Notes: generated by a model from the sequence alone, not told the origin. Numbered from the stretch's first letter, positions 23,283 through 33,265 are shown. The stretch is 64,000 nt of DNA from Phaeobacter sp. 11ANDIMAR09 (GCF_001294455.1 NZ_LIKT01000003.1:1-64000); one strand, 5' to 3'. A program made the numbers and translations.

Positions 23283-25787
23283 CTAATATTGGCCGCCGGA
23301 GGTGATCGTTCCAAAGGTCGCCTTGGGCCCCAGTACGGCCGTGCCCCCGCTCGAGGTTGTGACCTGACGCCCGGATTGCCGCACCTCTTCCAGCAGCGGC
23401 AGATCGGACCCCATGGCAAAGCCACCGTCAAACGCCAGACCAAAGATGGGCTCAGCCCCATCGCGGAAATATTCGGCTACCACATAGGCCCCGGACGCAC
23501 TATCGGGCAGGCGGGCGCCGGTATAGCGGTCGATCTTGATGAAATGACCGCCCTCGGGCACTTCAAACGGGCCGCCGCCGAACTTCTCGGTGGCAACCTT
23601 CATGAACTGCTGGAAGACTGGACCACACATGGTACCGCCATAGGCACCCCGCCCCATGGGTCGGGGTTGGTCAAAGCCCATGTAGCAGCCAGCAACAATA
23701 TTGGAGGTAAAACCAACAAACCATACATCGCGGGAATCGTTTGTGGTCCCGGTTTTGCCCGCTGTCGGCACCGGCAGGTTGATTACACTGGAGGCCGTGC
23801 CGCGATCCACAACGCCCTTCATCATCGAGCTGAGCTGATAGGCGGTGATCGGATCCATCACCTGTTCCCGATTGGTCTCAATTCGCGGTGATTGTCCTGT
23901 CGGCAATCCTGGCGCAGAGCAATCCACACAGTCGCGATCGTCATGACGGTAGATGGTGCGGCCATACCGGTCCTGCACCCGGTCAACCAGAGTGGGCTGC
24001 ACCCGCTCACCGCCATTGGCGAACATCGCATAGGCTGCCACCATCTTGTAAAGCGTGGTCTCTTCGGCGCCCAAGGAGTTGGCCAGGAAGGCCCCCATGT
24101 TGTTGTAGACGCCAAAACGTTCGGCGTAGCCTGCAACCACAGGCATGCCGACCTCCTGCGCCAGGCGGATGGTCATCAGGTTTCGCGACTGTTCAATCCC
24201 AGTCCGAAGCGGCGTTGGCCCGTAAAATTTATTCGACGAGTTCTTGGGCCGCCACAGCCCCTGGGGGGTGTTGATTTCGATCGGGGCGTCAATGACGATG
24301 GTCGCAGGGCTATAGCCACTGTCGAGCGCCGCCGCATAGACAAAGGGCTTAAAACTGGAGCCCGGCTGGCGTTGCGCCTGGGTTGCGCGGTTGAACACCG
24401 AATGCTGATAGGAGAACCCGCCCTGCATAGCCAGAACCCGGCCAGTGTTCACATCCATCGCAACAAAGCCGCCCTGCACCTCGGGAACCTGGCGCAAAGA
24501 CCAGTGCCGGATACTGCCATCATCCGCCGTCACTGCGCGCACCAGCACCACATCACCCAGGGTGATATTGTCCTTGAAACTGCCCTTCATCCACTTGATG
24601 TCGTCGCGCGGCACCTCTCCGGTGCCGGTTTGACCTTCGACGCCAACCACCAGAGCCCTATCGCCAACCTCCAGCGCAACGGCAGGATACCACTTCCCCC
24701 CAAGGGTAATATCGCGGGGCACTTCGGCCTCCGCCAGGGCGTCGCGCCAGCTGGTCTCATCCGCCAGCGCCGTCTCTTCCAGAGCGACGCCAGTGCCAAT
24801 CCAGACCCCGCGAGAGCGGTCGTATTTCTGCAAACCCGTGCGCAGCGCATCCGCGGCCTCGGTCTGCATCTCTGCGTCAATGGTGGCGCGCACTGACAGA
24901 CCGCCGGTAAAGAACTCACCCTCGCCAAAGTCTTCAGAGAGCTGGCGGCGGATTTCATCCGAGAAGTAGTCGCGCGGCGGCAAGGTGGTGCGGAAACTGG
25001 GGAAGTCGCCATTTTGAACCGACCGCAACGGCTGCTGGATCTCCACCTTATAGACCGCTTCCGAGATATAGCCGTTTTCAAACATCTCGCGCAGCACGTA
25101 GTCGCGCCGCTCGGTCAGCCGCTCCTTGCCGCGTACCGGATGGAATTTGCCCGGCGCCTTGGGCATCGAGGCCAGGGTCGCCGCCTCATGTGGGGCCAGC
25201 TCACCCAGGGTCTTGTTGAAATAGCTCTGCGCCGCAGCCGTCACCCCGTAAGAGTTTTGACCGAGGAAAATTTCATTGAGATAGAGCTCAAGGATCTGAT
25301 CCTTGCTCAGGGTTTCCTCCAACCGGGTGGCGAGGATGATTTCCTTGATTTTACGCGCAGCCTTGCGATCGCCGGACAGCAGGAAGTTTTTCATCACCTG
25401 CTGGGTGATCGTCGAGGCCCCCCGCACGTTATCGCCGCGCGAACGCACGGCTTCGACAGCGGCAGCGGCAATACCACGGGCATCATAGCCCTTGTGTGAA
25501 TAGAAGTTCTTATCCTCCGCCGAGATAAAGGCCTGTTTCACCATGTCCGGAATATCCTCGGACGGGGTGAACAGGCGCCGCTCCCGGGCGAATTCGTCAA
25601 TCATCCGTCCCTCACCGGAGTAGATCCGGCTGATGGTCGGCGGCTGATACTGCGACAGGGATTCGTGGCTCGGAAGATCACGTCCATAGATCCAGAAAAT
25701 CGCCCCAAGCGTCAGGGCCACCATGGCAATGCCAAGCGTAATGGTGCTGAAGATGGAACCAAAGAAGGATAGAATAAACCTGAGCAC
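23283..25787 (-). CDS. mrcA: Penicillin-binding protein 1A, bifunctional peptidoglycan synthase
   Basis: The 834-residue class A PBP polymerises and crosslinks peptidoglycan at the outer face of the inner membrane. One N-terminal membrane anchor lies at about 8-32. The glycosyltransferase domain holds the catalytic Glu in ISAEDKNFYSHKGYD (about 90) and GASTITQQVMKN (about 124). An OB-like insert follows at about 300-400. The transpeptidase domain has the SxxK in GSSFKPF (about 477) and KTGT in AGKTGTTND (about 678). The order amiC then mrcA is conserved among alphaproteobacteria. It converges on the RTX-Hint gene with an 86 bp gap. Confidence 0.95.
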   Translation of the reverse strand: MLRFILSFFGSIFSTITLGIAMVALTLGAIFWIYGRDLPSHESLSQYQPPTISRIYSGEGRMIDEFARERRLFTPSEDIPDMVKQAFISAEDKNFYSHKGYDARGIAAAAVEAVRSRGDNVRGASTITQQVMKNFLLSGDRKAARKIKEIILATRLEETLSKDQILELYLNEIFLGQNSYGVTAAAQSYFNKTLGELAPHEAATLASMPKAPGKFHPVRGKERLTERRDYVLREMFENGYISEAVYKVEIQQPLRSVQNGDFPSFRTTLPPRDYFSDEIRRQLSEDFGEGEFFTGGLSVRATIDAEMQTEAADALRTGLQKYDRSRGVWIGTGVALEETALADETSWRDALAEAEVPRDITLGGKWYPAVALEVGDRALVVGVEGQTGTGEVPRDDIKWMKGSFKDNITLGDVVLVRAVTADDGSIRHWSLRQVPEVQGGFVAMDVNTGRVLAMQGGFSYQHSVFNRATQAQRQPGSSFKPFVYAAALDSGYSPATIVIDAPIEINTPQGLWRPKNSSNKFYGPTPLRTGIEQSRNLMTIRLAQEVGMPVVAGYAERFGVYNNMGAFLANSLGAEETTLYKMVAAYAMFANGGERVQPTLVDRVQDRYGRTIYRHDDRDCVDCSAPGLPTGQSPRIETNREQVMDPITAYQLSSMMKGVVDRGTASSVINLPVPTAGKTGTTNDSRDVWFVGFTSNIVAGCYMGFDQPRPMGRGAYGGTMCGPVFQQFMKVATEKFGGGPFEVPEGGHFIKIDRYTGARLPDSASGAYVVAEYFRDGAEPIFGLAFDGGFAMGSDLPLLEEVRQSGRQVTTSSGGTAVLGPKATFGTITSGGQY

Positions 25788-25914
25788 AGATAGGAGCCTT
25801 TCTCGCGGGGTGTCGCCTATATAGGAGGGCGAAGGCGCGGGGTCAAAAGCGGAAACAGCGGAAAGGTGCCGCCGAGGGGGGAAAAACGCCAGTCAATGCC
25901 CCCATCAATGCGGT

Positions 25915-25967
25915 CTGCTTTGGCTTGCCTTAGGCAAAGCAGGCAGAGCGGCCCTAGTAAAAGGGCC
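25915..25967 (-). terminator. Paired hairpins between amiC and mrcA
   Basis: CTGCTTTG and CAAAGCAG (25915-25942) form an eight-pair stem with a 12-base loop, and GGCCCT/AGGGCC (25950-25967) form a six-pair stem around AGTAAA. Neither has a T tract on the minus strand. They may attenuate or process the amiC transcript before mrcA. Confidence 0.35.
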
Positions 25968-26007
25968 CTCGGCAGCCCCTGCATTCCGGCGCTAATTCCA
26001 GGCGCAC

Positions 26008-27243
26008 CTATTGCCGGACCAGCGCGCGCTGCGCCTCATCCTGAATGCGCCAGTCAATCAGGCCCTTCAGCATCGCAGTTGCCGTTTGCCGACGCCACTC
26101 CGGATTCTGCAGATTGGCCAGATCGCGCGCGCTGGACATAAAGCCGATCTCCACCAGAACCGAGGGGATATCGGCAGATTTCAAGACCGAAAACCCGGCA
26201 GAGCGCAGCGGTTTTCGATTGACCGGCCCAGCCTGGGCCTTGAGCCCTGATACAAGCGCCCGTGCCAGGGCTTCGCTGCGGGGCTGCGTTTCCTGACGTG
26301 CCAAATCCAGCATCACCCCGGCCACCAGATCATCGGTGTGGCTCAGATCCGTTCCCGACAGCAGGTCTGCCCGGTCGTGGCGTTCTGCCAGGCTGGCCGA
26401 AGCCACGTCAGAGGCCTCTTGCGACAGGGTATAGACGGTGGTGCCATGGGCGTGGCCCTGCGTCAGCGAATCCGCATGAAGGGAAATGAACAGATCTGCT
26501 CCGGCCTGGTGCGCCAGCGCGGTACGACGCTCCAGCGAGACAAAGTAATCCCCATCCCTGGTGACCTGCACCTCGAACTGCCCCGAACGGACGAGGGTCT
26601 CGCCCAGTTCCAGAGCGAATTGCAGCATCAGATCCTTTTCGACAATGCCCCCTGCGGCCTTGGCGCCAGGATCAATGCCGCCATGACCCGGATCCAAAAC
26701 CACCAGCAACGGCGCGTTTTCATCGCGCTGAGGAATAGTCTCCAGGGCCTGGGGGGAGGGCAGGTCCCAGCGCGCATCCTGTGGTGCCCCCGAGGCCTTG
26801 GCAAATTCCGCAGCCGAACTGGGTTGCAAAGCCACCTCGAGTACCCCGGCAGCGGTGACGGGGTCGATCTCAAGCTCAGCGGCTGCAACAGCCATGGGGC
26901 CGGAGAGCGCCAGCACCATGCGCGACCAGCCCGGCACATAGGTGCCAAATTGCACTGAGCTCACGGTTTCGCCGTTCAAAAACGCCTCCGGGTCCAGCCC
27001 ACTCCAGTCCACTTCCTGAAAATCAACCACCAAACGTGGCGGCTTATCCAATGTGAACAGCCGATAGGGCACACCCTGGCTGAGCCCCAGTTGGATCTTG
27101 GCCCCACCCCCGGCATCGCTGATGCGGGATATCTCGCCCAAGATCCGCGCCAGGCCACTGAACTCCTGCGCCGCAGCCACTGAACCAAAAAGGCAAAGCC
27201 CCCCCAGCCATAGGGCCGCTATTGCCGCCTTCCCTCTGCCCAT
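26008..27243 (-). CDS. amiC: N-acetylmuramoyl-L-alanine amidase with AMIN domain
   Basis: The ATG at 27243 gives 411 residues and a Sec signal peptide (about 1-26, cut after VAAA). An AMIN domain (about 28-150) directs it to the septum. The zinc-dependent Amidase_3 domain follows (about 180-400): metal ligands are His in DPGHGGIDPGA, Glu in GIVEKDL and His in FISLHAD, and the catalytic Glu is in VEIGFMS. It cleaves the bond between muramic acid and the stem peptide during daughter-cell separation. It is first in a likely two-gene unit with mrcA, 220 bp upstream of it. Hairpins at 25915-25942 and 25950-25967 lie in the gap. Confidence 0.93.
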   Translation of the reverse strand: MGRGKAAIAALWLGGLCLFGSVAAAQEFSGLARILGEISRISDAGGGAKIQLGLSQGVPYRLFTLDKPPRLVVDFQEVDWSGLDPEAFLNGETVSSVQFGTYVPGWSRMVLALSGPMAVAAAELEIDPVTAAGVLEVALQPSSAAEFAKASGAPQDARWDLPSPQALETIPQRDENAPLLVVLDPGHGGIDPGAKAAGGIVEKDLMLQFALELGETLVRSGQFEVQVTRDGDYFVSLERRTALAHQAGADLFISLHADSLTQGHAHGTTVYTLSQEASDVASASLAERHDRADLLSGTDLSHTDDLVAGVMLDLARQETQPRSEALARALVSGLKAQAGPVNRKPLRSAGFSVLKSADIPSVLVEIGFMSSARDLANLQNPEWRRQTATAMLKGLIDWRIQDEAQRALVRQ

Positions 27244-27345
27244 CACCTGCCCCTGCTCTTTGTCTTTGGCTTCAACGCCACTGTACCGATCGCGCAGCAC
27301 AGATCAAACTGGCCGCCCCCCCGTCGCCGCCTCTCTGCGCGGCTT

Positions 27346-28491
27346 TCAGCCGCGCGCGGCCATAAATTGCTTTAGCCGCGCCAGGCCTTCTTGGATGTCC
27401 GCCGTGCCACGCGCATAGGAGAACCGCAGGGTTGTCGCCCCGCGCTTGGGATCAAAATCCAGGCCCGGCGTCACCGCCACCCCAGCTCTTTCAAGGATTT
27501 CAGCGGCAAAACTACGGCTGTCCGTAGTCAGGTCGGACACATCGGCATAGACATAAAAGGCCCCATCTGGTGGCGCGATTTTGGTAAACCCAGCAGCAGG
27601 CAGCCCCTCCAGCATCAGCTGACGGTTGCGGGCATAGACAGAGAGGTTCTCGCGCATTTCATCCTGGCAATCCAGGGCGGCCAGCGCGGCCACCTGGCTG
27701 GCGTGAGGGGCGCAGATAAACATGTTTTGCGCCAACCGTTCGATCACCCGCACATGGTCTTCGGGCACCACCATCCAGCCCACCCGCCAGCCGGTCATGG
27801 AAAAGAACTTGGAGAAGGAGTTGATCACATAGCAGTCATTGGTGAGTTCCAGCGCGGTCACGGCCTTGGCCTCATATTCCAGCCCGTGGTAAATCTCGTC
27901 CGAAATAAAGGCGGCATCCTGCGCCCTGGCGGCCTCAATGAGTTGCCCCATGGCCGCGTGATCCAGCATTGTACCCGTCGGGTTGCCCGGCGAGGCCACC
28001 ATGAGCCCGGCCAGATCCAGCCCCTCCAGATCCGCCGCCACCGGCTGCAGACGGTTCTCGGGCGCGGTTTCAATATCCACCGGCGTCAACCCCAAAGCCG
28101 AGAGGATCTGACGGTAGGAGGGATAGCCCGGCGCACCGATGCCAACCCGGTCGCCACTGTCAAACAGCGCGGTAAAACCAAGCAAGAAAGCGCCCGAAGA
28201 GCCAGGGGTCACCACCACACGCTCCGGGTTCAGGTCGACATTGTACCACTCCCCGTAAAGCTGCGCGATACGTTGCCGCAGCGCAGGCAACCCGAGCGCA
28301 ACCGTATATCCCAAGCTGTTGTTCTCCAAGGCATCGGCCAGGGCACGCCGTGCCGCCATCGGTGCTCCGGTCGAGGGCTGGCCCACTTCCATATGGATAA
28401 TGTGGCGCCCCTGCTCTTCGGCCTGGCGGGCGGCCTCCATTACATCCATCACAATGAAGGGATCGACGTTTGATCTGCTTGAGTTTCGCAT
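27346..28491 (-). CDS. PLP-dependent class I/II aminotransferase
   Basis: I use the ATG at 28491 (381 residues), which has GGGAG six bases upstream; an in-frame ATG at 28515 is the alternative. Fold-type I signs are the GYTVALGLPALR cofactor loop (about 73), SPGNPTG (about 168), the Asp-Glu-Ile-Tyr of ISDEIYHGL (about 195) and the Schiff-base Lys in INSFSKFFSMTGWRVGW (about 228), with the C-terminal Arg in LRFSYARG. The substrate pair cannot be fixed; the nearest families are aspartate/alanine-type transferases. Its start is only 22 bp from that of the divergent M48 peptidase gene, so the promoters must overlap the coding starts. Confidence 0.92.
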   Translation of the reverse strand: MRNSSRSNVDPFIVMDVMEAARQAEEQGRHIIHMEVGQPSTGAPMAARRALADALENNSLGYTVALGLPALRQRIAQLYGEWYNVDLNPERVVVTPGSSGAFLLGFTALFDSGDRVGIGAPGYPSYRQILSALGLTPVDIETAPENRLQPVAADLEGLDLAGLMVASPGNPTGTMLDHAAMGQLIEAARAQDAAFISDEIYHGLEYEAKAVTALELTNDCYVINSFSKFFSMTGWRVGWMVVPEDHVRVIERLAQNMFICAPHASQVAALAALDCQDEMRENLSVYARNRQLMLEGLPAAGFTKIAPPDGAFYVYADVSDLTTDSRSFAAEILERAGVAVTPGLDFDPKRGATTLRFSYARGTADIQEGLARLKQFMAARG

Positions 28492-28513
28492 GATGATCTC
28501 CCATGGTGCGCGC

Positions 28514-29866
28514 ATGACTTTTGACCGTTTCTCTCGGCTGGCGTCAATCCCGGCCGTGGTATTTTGCCTATTGATCTACACCGCCAACTCGGTACAGGCG
28601 GCGTCGATCACGCTGTTGCGAGATGCGGGGATCGAACAGGGGCTTTCGCGACTGGCCGCACCGGTTCTACGGGCCGCCGGGCTGAATGCAAAACGCCTGC
28701 GCGTTCTGGTGGTGAATGACTCGCAGTTCAACGCGTTTGTCTTGGACAGCCAGACGATTTTCATCAATTACGGCCTGATCCTAAAGGTCGACAACCCCGA
28801 GATGCTGCAGGCGGTGATCGCTCATGAAGCCGCCCATATCACCAATGGGCATCTGGCGCGACGGATGCAGAACCTGCGATCAGCCGGCACCGCTGCCGGG
28901 CTTGGACTTGCCCTTGCCGCCCTGGCCGCCGCCGCCGGTGCGAGTGAAGCCGCCGGCGGGATCGCCATCGGGACACAGACCTCGGCGCTGCGGGGGTTTC
29001 TGTCCCATACCCGCGCCGAGGAAGCAGCCGCCGACCGTACCGCCGCCCGCTCACTCAAAGCCGCCGGCATTGACCCGCAGGGCCTGGTGGATCTGCACCA
29101 GATCTTTGCCGGTCAAGAGGTGTTGAGCGCTGCCAATCAGGATCCCTATATGCGCTCGCACCCCCTGAGCCGTGACAGGATCCGCGCGGCGCAAGCCTTT
29201 GTTACCTCCACCGGTCAGACCACCGCGACCAACCCCGAGTCAGACTATTGGTTTGCACGCATTCGCGGCAAGCTTTCGGCTTTCAAACGCTCCCCCAAAT
29301 GGAGCCTGCGCCGCGCCAAGGAAGAGAGCCATAAGGACATCCGCCTGATGCGTGAAGCCATCGCCTATTTCAGGCGCAATGACTTGCAAAAGGCGCTGCG
29401 CAAGATCAATGCCGCCCTGGCCATTCGCCCCAATGATGCCTTCTACCACGAGCTCAAAGGCCAGATCCTGTTTGAAAACAGACGCTGGAACCCTGCCAAG
29501 GCCAGTTTTGCCCGGGCCGTGCAGCTGGTGCCCTCTAACTCATTACTTCTGGCCAGCTATGGGCGGGCGCAGCTGGCGGCAGGCGCACCAAAAGCGGCCC
29601 TGAAAACCATGGAACGCTCCCGCAGTCTGGATTTCCGCAACGCCCTGGTGCTGCGGGATATGTCCCAGGCCTATGCTCAGACCGGTCAGAATGGTATGGC
29701 CGCTCTGGTGACGGCAGAACGCTATGCTCTTGCCGGGCGTCTCGATGATGCAGGCCTCCACGCCAAACGCGCTGTCGCGCTGCTGCCACGTGGTTCTTCC
29801 ACCTGGCGCCGTGCTCAGGATGTGGTGTTGGCCTATGAACAAAACCAAAAAAGGAAACGACGATGA
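28514..29866 (+). CDS. Periplasmic M48 family metallopeptidase with TPR repeats (BepA-like)
   Basis: From ATG 28514 the protein has 450 residues and a signal peptide (about 1-29, ending SVQA). The zinc motif HEAAH lies in VIAHEAAHITNGHLARR (about 103), and the third ligand Glu in TRAEEAAADR (about 170), as in M48 enzymes. The C-terminal part (about 265-440) consists of TPR-like helices. The arrangement resembles BepA, which degrades or helps assemble outer membrane proteins such as LptD in the periplasm. No clear ribosome site precedes the ATG; a start at 28490 is possible. The stop overlaps the ATG of the DsbA-like gene (ATGA), suggesting a joint role in envelope protein quality. Confidence 0.9.
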   Translation: MTFDRFSRLASIPAVVFCLLIYTANSVQAASITLLRDAGIEQGLSRLAAPVLRAAGLNAKRLRVLVVNDSQFNAFVLDSQTIFINYGLILKVDNPEMLQAVIAHEAAHITNGHLARRMQNLRSAGTAAGLGLALAALAAAAGASEAAGGIAIGTQTSALRGFLSHTRAEEAAADRTAARSLKAAGIDPQGLVDLHQIFAGQEVLSAANQDPYMRSHPLSRDRIRAAQAFVTSTGQTTATNPESDYWFARIRGKLSAFKRSPKWSLRRAKEESHKDIRLMREAIAYFRRNDLQKALRKINAALAIRPNDAFYHELKGQILFENRRWNPAKASFARAVQLVPSNSLLLASYGRAQLAAGAPKAALKTMERSRSLDFRNALVLRDMSQAYAQTGQNGMAALVTAERYALAGRLDDAGLHAKRAVALLPRGSSTWRRAQDVVLAYEQNQKRKRR

Positions 29867-30633
29867 AACCTCTTTCGCGCATGGCCACAGGGCTTGCAAC
29901 CGCAGCAGCGCTAACGCTGGGCGGGCTTCCGGCGCAGGCCTTTGATCTGGGCGCTATGACCGCTGAGGAGCGCGCTGCTTTTGGCGCCGAGGTCCGGGCT
30001 TATCTGATGGAAAACCCCGAAGTGATCCTGGAAGCAGTCAATCTGCTGGAGCAACAGCAGGCAGCCAGTGAAGCCAACCGGGATCTGGCCATGGTCGCCG
30101 CCAATCTGGAAGAGCTGCACAATGACGGATACTCCTGGGTCGGCGGCAATCCCGAGGGGGACATAACTCTGGTTGAGTTCATGGACTACCGCTGTGGCTA
30201 TTGCCGCAAAGCCGCGCCAGAGGTTGCCAAGCTTTTGGAAGAAGACGGGAATATCCGGCTCATCGTCAAAGAATTTCCAATTCTCGGAGAGGCCTCCGTC
30301 TTGGCCTCGCGCTTTGCAGTGGCCGCCAAACATGTGGCCGGGGATGAGGCCTACAAGCAGGTTCATGAGGCTTTGGTCGCTATTTCCAGCGATGTGAATG
30401 AGGTCACCCTGCGCCGCCTTGCAGAAGGGCTGTCGCTTGATGCCGATGCGATTTTGGCGGCGATGGATACGGAGGAGGTGACCGCTGAGCTGCGCCGCAC
30501 CCGCGCCCTGGCACAAAACCTGGCGATTTCCGGCACCCCGACCTTTGTGCTGGGGAACGCGTTGCTGCGCGGCTATCTGCCTGCCGATCAGCTGAAAATC
30601 ATCGTTGATGAACAGCGCGAAGAAAACAGCTGA
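29863..30633 (+). CDS. DsbA-family periplasmic thiol oxidoreductase (Com1-like)
   Basis: A 256-residue protein with an Ala-rich signal peptide (about 1-26, ending AQAFD). After a helical N-terminal domain (about 40-80), the thioredoxin domain has FMDYRCGYCRKAAPEV with the active-site pair C-G-Y-C at about 109-112 and cis-Pro in ISGTPTFVLG (about 227). CGYC is close to the CHYC/CGYC of DsbA/BdbD-type enzymes. It likely forms or reshuffles disulfides in the periplasm. GGAAACGACG precedes the ATG, which overlaps the M48 stop by four bases. A bidirectional terminator follows, shared with convergent ispG. Confidence 0.9.
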   Translation: MKPLSRMATGLATAAALTLGGLPAQAFDLGAMTAEERAAFGAEVRAYLMENPEVILEAVNLLEQQQAASEANRDLAMVAANLEELHNDGYSWVGGNPEGDITLVEFMDYRCGYCRKAAPEVAKLLEEDGNIRLIVKEFPILGEASVLASRFAVAAKHVAGDEAYKQVHEALVAISSDVNEVTLRRLAEGLSLDADAILAAMDTEEVTAELRRTRALAQNLAISGTPTFVLGNALLRGYLPADQLKIIVDEQREENS

Positions 30634-30650
30634 CCTAGCTGTTCACACTC

Positions 30651-30690
30651 AAAAAAAACAAGGGCGCCCCAACAGATGCCCTTGTTCATT
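30651..30690. terminator. Bidirectional terminator between the DsbA-like gene and ispG
   Basis: ACAAGGGC (30659-30666) pairs perfectly with GCCCTTGT (30678-30685). Nine T residues follow on the minus strand (30650-30658 region), a strong terminator for ispG; on the plus strand TTCATTT follows, weaker. Confidence 0.88.
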
Positions 30691-30715
30691 TAGTCGCGCT
30701 TTTTAGCGGCCTTGA

Positions 30716-31843
30716 TTAGCCTTCAGCCTCCAGGGCCTCTTTGGCGTCAATCTCAGCGGCCTTTTTCTCCACCTCTTCGACGATATGATCCACCATGGCC
30801 GCATTGCTCATCTTGTGGCTCGCCTTGCCCGCCAGATAGACCATGCCAGAACCGGCACCGCCGCCGGTAAAGCCCACATCGGTCATCAGCGCCTCGCCGG
30901 GGCCATTGACCACACAGCCAATGATCGACAGGCTGAGCGGCGTGTGGATATGGGCCAGACGCTCTTCCAGAGCCTCAACGGTTTTGATCACATCAAAGCC
31001 CTGCCGCGCGCAGGAGGGGCAAGAGATGATATTGACGCCGCGATGGCGCAGCCCCAGGGATTTGAGGATCTCAAAGCCAACCTTGACCTCTTCCACCGGA
31101 TCTGCCGAGAGGCTGACGCGCAGGGTATCGCCAATACCCATCCACAAGAGCTGGCCCAACCCGATGGCCGATTTGATGGTGCCAGAAACAAAGCCACCGG
31201 CCTCGGTCACGCCGATATGGATCGGCGCGTCTGTGGCCTCGGCCAGCTGCATGTAGGCGGCAGAGGTCATAAAGACATCCGAGGCCTTGAGTGATATCTT
31301 GAAGTTGTGGAAGTCATGGTCCTGCAGGATCTTGATGTGATCCAACCCGCTTTCCACCATCGCATCCGGACAGGGTTCAGCATATTTGTCCAACAGGTGC
31401 TTTTCCAGCGAGCCCGCATTGACCCCAATCCGGATAGCGCAGTCATGATCACGGGCCGCCTTGATCACCTCGGCCACACGCTTTTCATCACCAATATTTC
31501 CGGGATTTATCCGCAAACAGGCCGCCCCCGCCTCGGCGGCCTCGATGCCACGTTTGTAGTGGAAATGAATATCCGCGATGATCGGCACCGGGCTCTCGGC
31601 CACGATCTGTTTCAAAGCCTTGGAAGAAGCCTCATCCGGCACTGAGACCCGCACCAGATCCGCGCCCGCCTCGGCCGCCGCCTGCACCTGTGCAACCGTC
31701 GCCGCCACATCCGTGGTCAGCGTATTGGTCATGGTCTGAACCGCAATTGGCGCATCGCCACCGATGGCTACGTTCCCGACATGGATCTGGCGGCTTTTGC
31801 GGCGCTCGATATTGCGCCAGGGGCGAATGTGATTCATCGACAT
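30716..31843 (-). CDS. ispG: 4-hydroxy-3-methylbut-2-en-1-yl diphosphate synthase
   Basis: A 375-residue iron-sulfur enzyme of the MEP isoprenoid pathway, reducing methylerythritol cyclodiphosphate to HMBPP. The N-terminal TIM barrel includes [11 protein letters not shown] (about 35) and DIHFHYKRG (about 91). The [4Fe-4S] ligands lie in the C-terminal domain: [12 protein letters not shown] (two Cys, about 274) and [11 protein letters not shown] (third Cys, about 309), with the Glu that completes the cluster in the latter. Length matches the family. It follows the rodZ-like gene, as in many proteobacteria, after a 171 bp gap. Confidence 0.95.
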   Translation of the reverse strand: MSMNHIRPWRNIERRKSRQIHVGNVAIGGDAPIAVQTMTNTLTTDVAATVAQVQAAAEAGADLVRVSVPDEASSKALKQIVAESPVPIIADIHFHYKRGIEAAEAGAACLRINPGNIGDEKRVAEVIKAARDHDCAIRIGVNAGSLEKHLLDKYAEPCPDAMVESGLDHIKILQDHDFHNFKISLKASDVFMTSAAYMQLAEATDAPIHIGVTEAGGFVSGTIKSAIGLGQLLWMGIGDTLRVSLSADPVEEVKVGFEILKSLGLRHRGVNIISCPSCARQGFDVIKTVEALEERLAHIHTPLSLSIIGCVVNGPGEALMTDVGFTGGGAGSGMVYLAGKASHKMSNAAMVDHIVEEVEKKAAEIDAKEALEAEG

Positions 31844-32014
31844 ACAGGCTGATCCCGGTTGACCCTTGTTGCCTGTTAGATACGGACTCTGCCGCGCAGC
31901 TGCAATGGGTCAGCCAGCCCGCTCTCTCTGGAGCGCGCGTTTTCTTTCAAAGAAAGGGATATCAAAGCGCCCTGCCAGCGCCAGCCGATAGGGCTGGCAG
32001 CGAAGGCCCGGACC

Positions 32015-33265
32015 TTAGTCCGTGGTCGCTTGGGTTTGCAGCGCCGCGACCATGGTCGCCAGGGCCTGGTTTTTGCCATCGGTCAGATCTGCGACCTCAA
32101 AGCGCTCCAACACACCATCCACCGACAGGTCGACATTTTTGCTCACCTGACCGCGGCCACCAACCGGGCCAAAATGATTACCATTGACGGCAAAATAGAT
32201 TGCACCGCTTTCGCCCGTCCGCAGCTTGGGGGCCTCTTCGGTCAGAGGGACCGAAAAACTGTCACCAGCATTCATGATCGCTTCGAAGATGACAGAACCA
32301 TCAGCCGAGGTCACCTGCACCCAAGAGGGACGCACCGCGACCATTTCAACACCGGGAGAGACCGCTTCGACCACCTGTGGCACAGCAGGCCCAGAGGGTT
32401 CGCCCGCAGGCAGGCTGGCCTCGGCGAAGGCCAGGCTGGGCAATTCTGGAACGGCGAAGTTGCCCAGGCTTCCGGGGTTGAGCGTCGCAATCGGCGCATC
32501 GCGGGCAACCAGAACCGGCACATCCAGCGCCTGAGGCCGATAGAGACGATCCAGCGCCGCGGCGGCAATATCTGTTTGATCACTGGCACTGGCATCCCCC
32601 ACAGCACCGGAGCCTGCGCCCTGCAGCGGGTCAACATCAGCCAGAACCAGTGGCGTTTGCTCAACCGGGGCAAATTGCACCTGCTGCACTTCTTTCAGAA
32701 TGCTGTAGCCGCCATAGCCAATCCCGGCGATCAGCCCCACCAGGACCATCAATGATCCGATGGCGCGGGGTTCGATCTGAGAAAACACGCCGCTCGCCGC
32801 AGGAGCAAAGGGGGTTGTGGGGGCGGTAAAAGCTCCGCTACCCAGTCCGCCGCTCGTGGTCACAGGCGCGGCCACCACCTTACGCGATGAAGCCTCGGAC
32901 GACATGCCATGAGCGACGGCAAACCCGCTTTCACGGCAAAATGTGTCAAAGGCGACTTCTGGATCCATGTTCAGATAACGGGCGTAAGAACGCACATACC
33001 CGGCGATAAAACCGGGCGTGTCAAAAACAGAAGGATCAGAATTTTCAATTGCGGCGATGTAGGAGGCCTTGATGCGGAGCTCGCGCTGAACGTCCAGCAG
33101 GGATTTCCCCAAGGTGGCCCGCTCTCCGCGCATCATATCACCGAGGCGCAATTCATAGTCATCGAAGCTCTTGGGAGCAGAGGATTCCTCGTACTCCTTC
33201 GACTTGCGCAAAGTGAGGCGCCTAATCATGCCCGCTGTCCCATCATAGCCTGCCGCATTCGACAT
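32015..33265 (-). CDS. rodZ: RodZ-like cytoskeletal protein (N-terminal HTH, one membrane helix)
   Basis: A 416-residue protein. The N-terminal HTH_25 domain (about 35-105) contains LGDMMRGERATLGKSLLDVQ and LRIKASYIAAIEN, the MreB-binding module of RodZ. One membrane helix lies at about 172-192 (LMVLVGLIAGIGYGGYSIL). A variable periplasmic linker rich in Ala and Pro follows, then a C-terminal DUF4115 domain (about 310-400). It likely links the cell wall elongation machinery to MreB. The first ATG lacks a ribosome site and the ATG at 33229 (MIRRLTL) is an equally good start. ispG follows as in many genomes. Confidence 0.9.
   Translation of the reverse strand: MSNAAGYDGTAGMIRRLTLRKSKEYEESSAPKSFDDYELRLGDMMRGERATLGKSLLDVQRELRIKASYIAAIENSDPSVFDTPGFIAGYVRSYARYLNMDPEVAFDTFCRESGFAVAHGMSSEASSRKVVAAPVTTSGGLGSGAFTAPTTPFAPAASGVFSQIEPRAIGSLMVLVGLIAGIGYGGYSILKEVQQVQFAPVEQTPLVLADVDPLQGAGSGAVGDASASDQTDIAAAALDRLYRPQALDVPVLVARDAPIATLNPGSLGNFAVPELPSLAFAEASLPAGEPSGPAVPQVVEAVSPGVEMVAVRPSWVQVTSADGSVIFEAIMNAGDSFSVPLTEEAPKLRTGESGAIYFAVNGNHFGPVGGRGQVSKNVDLSVDGVLERFEVADLTDGKNQALATMVAALQTQATTD

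Noticed and set aside
27391-28473. Plus-strand frame of 360 codons opposite the aminotransferase
   Set aside because: The aminotransferase is strongly supported; this translation is rich in His, Gln and Arg, typical of antisense frames.
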